DNA of 8,645 nt, from contig PBYT01000006.1 in the NCBI GenBank assembly GCA_002729755.1, forward strand, positions 22,940 through 31,584, given 5' to 3'. The stretch is from Flavobacteriaceae bacterium (GTDB taxonomy: Bacteria > Bacteroidota > Bacteroidia > Flavobacteriales > Flavobacteriaceae). Made by a program: the position numbers and the translations under genes. Below the pieces are notes generated by a model, which saw nothing but the letters and a program-made list of their open reading frames with translations, was not told where the DNA came from and searched no databases. Shown one piece after another: positions 5,997 to 8,645 of the stretch; positions within the stretch are counted from its first letter, which is position 1, and the number at the start of each line of letters is the position of its first letter.

Positions 5997-6864
5997 ATAT
6001 TTCTATTCAAAAATTTTACTTTTTGGGGAATATGGCATTATAAAAAAATCTTCAGGATTATCAATTCCATTTAAAAAATTTAATGGAACATTAAAACTTA
6101 ATGATAAGCCGAATGCTAAAGTAGAAGCATCAAATTTAGAAATTCAAAAATTCTTTGAATATATAAAAGCTAATACTAATTATTTAGGGAGATTTAATTT
6201 ACAGTCTTTAAAAGAAGATATATCTAATGGACTTTATTTTGACAGTGATATACCTAAAGGATTTGGAGTGGGAAGTAGCGGAGCATTAGTTGCAGCAATA
6301 TATGATAAATATTGTGATTCAGATACTGATGATTTGTATGAATTAAAAAAAACATTTTCAACTATGGAATCCTATTTTCATGGCAATTCATCTGGATTAG
6401 ATCCCTTAGTTTCATTTTTTAATAATCCAATTTTTATTTCTGAAGGTGTTGTTGAATTATTAGCTGATATAAAGTTTCTAAATTCTAAGATATATTTAAT
6501 TGACAGTAAATACTCATCAAATACTAAAGAAATGATAGAATTATTTAATAATAAAATGAATGATAAAGATTTTTCCAATTTTTTTAATAAATCTTATATT
6601 AATACAACTAACGAATGCATAACTAATCTTCTAAATAGTTCAAATTATTATAGAGATTCAATAAAAAAACTTTCAGAGATTACTTATAAAAATATGAATG
6701 AAATGATTCCTGATTCATTAAATGAAATATGGAATGAAGGACTCAAATCAGATTCCTTTTACATGAAACTTTGTGGCTCTGGAGGAGGAGGGTTTTTTCT
6801 AGTTTTTGATTTTGAAAATGAAGTAAAAGATAAGTTAGATAAATTCAAATTATTTGAAGTTTAA
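5986..6864 (+). CDS. mvk: Mevalonate kinase-like GHMP kinase
   Basis: This 292-residue GHMP kinase is probably the one that phosphorylates mevalonate to mevalonate 5-phosphate. Motif 1 is YSKILLFGEYGIIK (7-20), where K9 and E15 match the mevalonate kinase pattern K-x4-GE, with Tyr replacing the usual His after Glu. Motif 2 is IPKGFGVGSSGALVAA (89-104), the ATP phosphate loop. E128 and the catalytic-type D139 in HGNSSGLDP follow, and motif 3 is KLCGSGGGGFFLVF (261-274). It is short for the family (commonly 300-400 residues), with a compact N-terminus. The start ATG lies inside the end of mvaD (5986-5996), so the two are likely translationally coupled. Choosing mevalonate kinase over phosphomevalonate kinase or another GHMP kinase relies on the GEYG(I/V)I motif, the SGLDP loop and the neighbour. 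No second GHMP kinase for the phosphomevalonate step is in the window. Confidence 0.82.
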   Translation: MKNKYFYSKILLFGEYGIIKKSSGLSIPFKKFNGTLKLNDKPNAKVEASNLEIQKFFEYIKANTNYLGRFNLQSLKEDISNGLYFDSDIPKGFGVGSSGALVAAIYDKYCDSDTDDLYELKKTFSTMESYFHGNSSGLDPLVSFFNNPIFISEGVVELLADIKFLNSKIYLIDSKYSSNTKEMIELFNNKMNDKDFSNFFNKSYINTTNECITNLLNSSNYYRDSIKKLSEITYKNMNEMIPDSLNEIWNEGLKSDSFYMKLCGSGGGGFFLVFDFENEVKDKLDKFKLFEV

Positions 6865-6868
6865 ACTA

Positions 6869-7357
6869 ATGCAAAAAATTATTATACTATTTGGGGTAAG
6901 TGGATCTGGTAAATCTCTTATTGGAAAAAAATTATCTGATAATTTGAGTTTTGAATTTATTGAAGGTGATAATTTTCATTCAACTGATAATATAAAAAAA
7001 ATGAAAACTAATATATCATTAAATGATATTGATAGAGAGGAATGGTTAATGAGTATCAATAACGAATTAAAAAACAATTTAGATAAAGATATAGTAATTG
7101 CTTGTTCAGCCCTAAAAGAAGATTACAGAAAAAAATTAATAAGTGGTATCAATGCAAATATTTTTTGGTTTTGTTTAAAAGGAGAATTCAGATTAATTCA
7201 AGAAAGATTAAAAAACAGAAAAAATCATTTTTTTCAATCAGATTTATTACAAAGCCAATTTGATATAATTGAATATCCTGATTATTGTAATTTTATAAAC
7301 ATAACTGAGAGTCCACAAGATATAGTTAAATTTATTAAGCATAAAATTTTAAAATGA
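6869..7357 (+). CDS. gntK: Gluconokinase
   Basis: This 162-residue P-loop kinase phosphorylates D-gluconate to 6-phosphogluconate in the cytoplasm. The N-terminal Walker A is GVSGSGKS (9-16). GDNFHSTDNIKKM (33-45) matches the GDxxHPxxNxxKM substrate/lid signature. LNDIDREEWL (51-60), IACSALKEDYRKKL (77-90) and RKNHFFQSDLLQSQFDIIE (117-135) complete the family pattern. The length is normal. An upstream in-frame TTG at 6854 would add five residues overlapping the previous gene. The ATG at 6869 is preferred because it places the first beta strand directly at the N-terminus, as in homologues, and follows the previous stop by 4 bases. The stop overlaps the 6-phosphogluconate dehydrogenase start (ATGA, 7354-7357), so the product of this enzyme is the substrate of the next. 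No gluconate transporter or GntR-type regulator is seen here. Confidence 0.93.
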   Translation: MQKIIILFGVSGSGKSLIGKKLSDNLSFEFIEGDNFHSTDNIKKMKTNISLNDIDREEWLMSINNELKNNLDKDIVIACSALKEDYRKKLISGINANIFWFCLKGEFRLIQERLKNRKNHFFQSDLLQSQFDIIEYPDYCNFINITESPQDIVKFIKHKILK

Positions 7358-8645
7358 GTAACTGGGGTATAATTGGGATTGGTAGAATAGGATTAAGTAT
7401 GGCAAGAAATATGTCTTCTAAGGATATAAGCTTATCACTATATGATAAGACTTTTGATAAAAAACTGAATCCAATTTTTGAGACTAAAAAATTATATCCT
7501 GAATTAAAATCTACATTAGTTTTTAAGGATATATCTAGTTTCGTTGATTCGATTCAAAAACCAAGAAAAATTTTAGTTCTTGTTCCTTATGGGAAACCAA
7601 ATGATCAGGTTATATCTAAACTTCTAGAAATTTTGGATGAAGGTGATATATTAATTGATGGGGGGAACACTAATCCAGTTATTAGTTCAAATAATCATTT
7701 AAAAACTAAAAAAAATAAAATTCTTTATTTAGGTATGGGAGTATCAGGCGGAACAGAAGGTGTTTTGAATGGCCCATCCATGATGATTGGAGGAGATATT
7801 AATGCTTTTAATATAGTCAAAAAAGATTTTTCACTAATTACATCAAAAACTATTGATAAATCATCGAGCTTTGATTTTTTTGGTGATTCCAATCAGGGGC
7901 ATTTTGTTAAGATGATTCATAATGGAATTGAGTATGTTGAAATGCAATTAATATCATCTATTTATAAATTATTGAATGATTCAGGTAATTATGATAATGA
8001 AAAAATTGCTAAAATTTTTAAGGAATGGAATAACTCAAATTTAAAAAGTTATCTACTTGATATATCAATTAAAAAAGTATTAGAAAAGATTGATGATAAA
8101 TATTTAATCGAAAAGATTGATGATCTAGCTGGAGATAATGGTACAGGAAGGTGGATGCTAAATTATGGAATTGAGCTTGGATGCTCAACAAGTTTATTAT
8201 CCTCAGCTATGGATACCAGATTTATTTCTAACCTGAAAGGTGAAAGAAATAAAATAAGTAAAATAATAAAACAAAGTCCTAAAAGTTTTGATATAAATAT
8301 AAATTCATTAAGTAGAGCTTATCAATTTTGTAGAATTATAAATTATATTCAAGCTTTTTGTTTAATAAATGCTGCAAATAGTAGTTATAATTGGAATATT
8401 AGTATTTCAAAAGCATTAAATGTTTGGTCAAATGGAAGCATAATAAAGTCAAGTTTAATTAATTTATTTCATTCAAATTATTCAGTTGAAAAGATTTTAA
8501 ATGATAAGACAATAATTACAGATCTAAATGATTTTAAATCTGATTTAATTGATATAATTGCTGTATCGTTAAAAAATGATATTTCTATTCCTTGTTTTGC
8601 GGATGCCTTGAACTATTTTAATCAGATATCAAATAATTCATTAAG
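7354..8645 (+). CDS. gnd: 6-Phosphogluconate dehydrogenase (decarboxylating), 3' end missing
   Basis: The first 430 residues of an enzyme usually about 470 long are present, and the frame is open to the window edge. It oxidises and decarboxylates 6-phosphogluconate to ribulose 5-phosphate, making NAD(P)H. The Rossmann motif GIGRIG is at 8-13. IDGGNTNP (101-108), GVSGGTEGVLNGPSMMIGG (129-147) and GHFVKMIHNGIEYVEMQ (182-198) follow, the last with catalytic K186 and E193. The all-helical domain includes DNGTGRWML (261-269) and R289 in DTRFISNL. Unusual positions are DKT (31-33) where NADP enzymes have NRT, VPYG (77-80) where VKAG is common, and N262 where a phosphate-binding lysine normally precedes GTGKW (sheep K260). 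Either this is a diverged enzyme with altered cofactor use or a lineage-specific variant. The C-terminal tail with the conserved Arg/His region lies outside the window. It starts within the gluconokinase stop. Confidence 0.9.
   Translation, partial: MSNWGIIGIGRIGLSMARNMSSKDISLSLYDKTFDKKLNPIFETKKLYPELKSTLVFKDISSFVDSIQKPRKILVLVPYGKPNDQVISKLLEILDEGDILIDGGNTNPVISSNNHLKTKKNKILYLGMGVSGGTEGVLNGPSMMIGGDINAFNIVKKDFSLITSKTIDKSSSFDFFGDSNQGHFVKMIHNGIEYVEMQLISSIYKLLNDSGNYDNEKIAKIFKEWNNSNLKSYLLDISIKKVLEKIDDKYLIEKIDDLAGDNGTGRWMLNYGIELGCSTSLLSSAMDTRFISNLKGERNKISKIIKQSPKSFDININSLSRAYQFCRIINYIQAFCLINAANSSYNWNISISKALNVWSNGSIIKSSLINLFHSNYSVEKILNDKTIITDLNDFKSDLIDIIAVSLKNDISIPCFADALNYFNQISNNSL
8083..8124 (+). repeat. 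15-base direct repeat inside gnd
   Basis: GAAAAGATTGATGAT occurs at 8083-8097 and again at 8110-8124. The 27-base period keeps it in frame, encoding EKIDD twice just before the GTGRW motif. The helix here normally contains similar acidic/Ile residues, so the repeat may be coincidence of coding in an AT-rich gene or a small in-frame duplication. Confidence 0.6.

Noticed and set aside
6378..6578. A 66-codon open frame on the - strand
   Set aside because: It is inside the mevalonate kinase gene, has low complexity and no recognisable domain.
6854..6868. TTG start extending gluconokinase by five residues
   Set aside because: The ATG at 6869 is four bases after the previous stop and gives the normal N-terminus. 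The extension adds only MKFKL and has no upstream signal.
7354..8645. 3-Hydroxyisobutyrate dehydrogenase or a short-type 6PGDH
   Set aside because: The frame extends beyond 430 residues with the GHFVKMIHNGIEY and GTGRW motifs of the long 6PGDH family, and it follows gluconokinase.
1..8645. CRISPR arrays, insertion sequences, tRNA genes, phage or defence genes
   Set aside because: No spaced repeats, transposase motifs, cloverleaf structures or defence-type domains were seen on either strand; all of the window is accounted for by housekeeping-type genes.

Overview
The window comes from a strongly AT-rich, gene-dense genome that fits Bacteroidota, most likely a streamlined (perhaps marine) member of Flavobacteriales. 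The evidence is as follows. Every start codon lacks a Shine-Dalgarno sequence and sits in A/T-rich DNA. One gap holds a Bacteroidota-type -7 element (TAnnTTTG). The histidine kinase, the alkyltransferase-like protein with PAHR, the Mrp protein without CxxC and the short mevalonate-pathway GHMP kinase all look like flavobacterial versions, judged from memory of these families and not by alignment. All genes lie on the + strand, no gap exceeds about 65 bases, and no RNA gene, insertion sequence, CRISPR array or phage gene was seen.

Layout: 1-264 is the 3' end of tyrS (S4 RNA-binding domain). 301-2045 is a two-component pair, a PhoB/OmpR-type regulator and its membrane kinase, coupled through an ATGA overlap. 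2084-2401 is a small alkyltransferase-like DNA-binding protein. After a promoter-bearing gap, 2464-3833 holds an Mrp/ApbC-type Fe-S carrier ATPase coupled by ATGA to a NifU C-terminal-like Fe-S scaffold. 3845-4897 is a thioredoxin-reductase-like ferredoxin/flavodoxin-NADP+ reductase. 4914-6864 is a mevalonate-pathway pair, the decarboxylase and the mevalonate kinase, overlapping by 11 bases. 6869-8645 is gluconokinase coupled by ATGA to a 6-phosphogluconate dehydrogenase that runs off the window.

From the promoter before mrp, the genes to the end of the window could form one long transcription unit (largest gap 16 bases). It would combine Fe-S cluster assembly, ferredoxin/NADPH electron transfer, isoprenoid precursor synthesis and gluconate entry into the oxidative pentose phosphate pathway. 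NADPH and Fe-S enzymes are a plausible shared theme, but this link is inference and the genes may simply be packed together.

I do not see a new defence, mobile or otherwise undescribed system. The most useful leads are divergences in known families: altered cofactor- and substrate-site residues in the 6-phosphogluconate dehydrogenase, an Mrp without its cluster-binding CxxC, and an alkyltransferase-like protein with Ala in place of the catalytic Cys.
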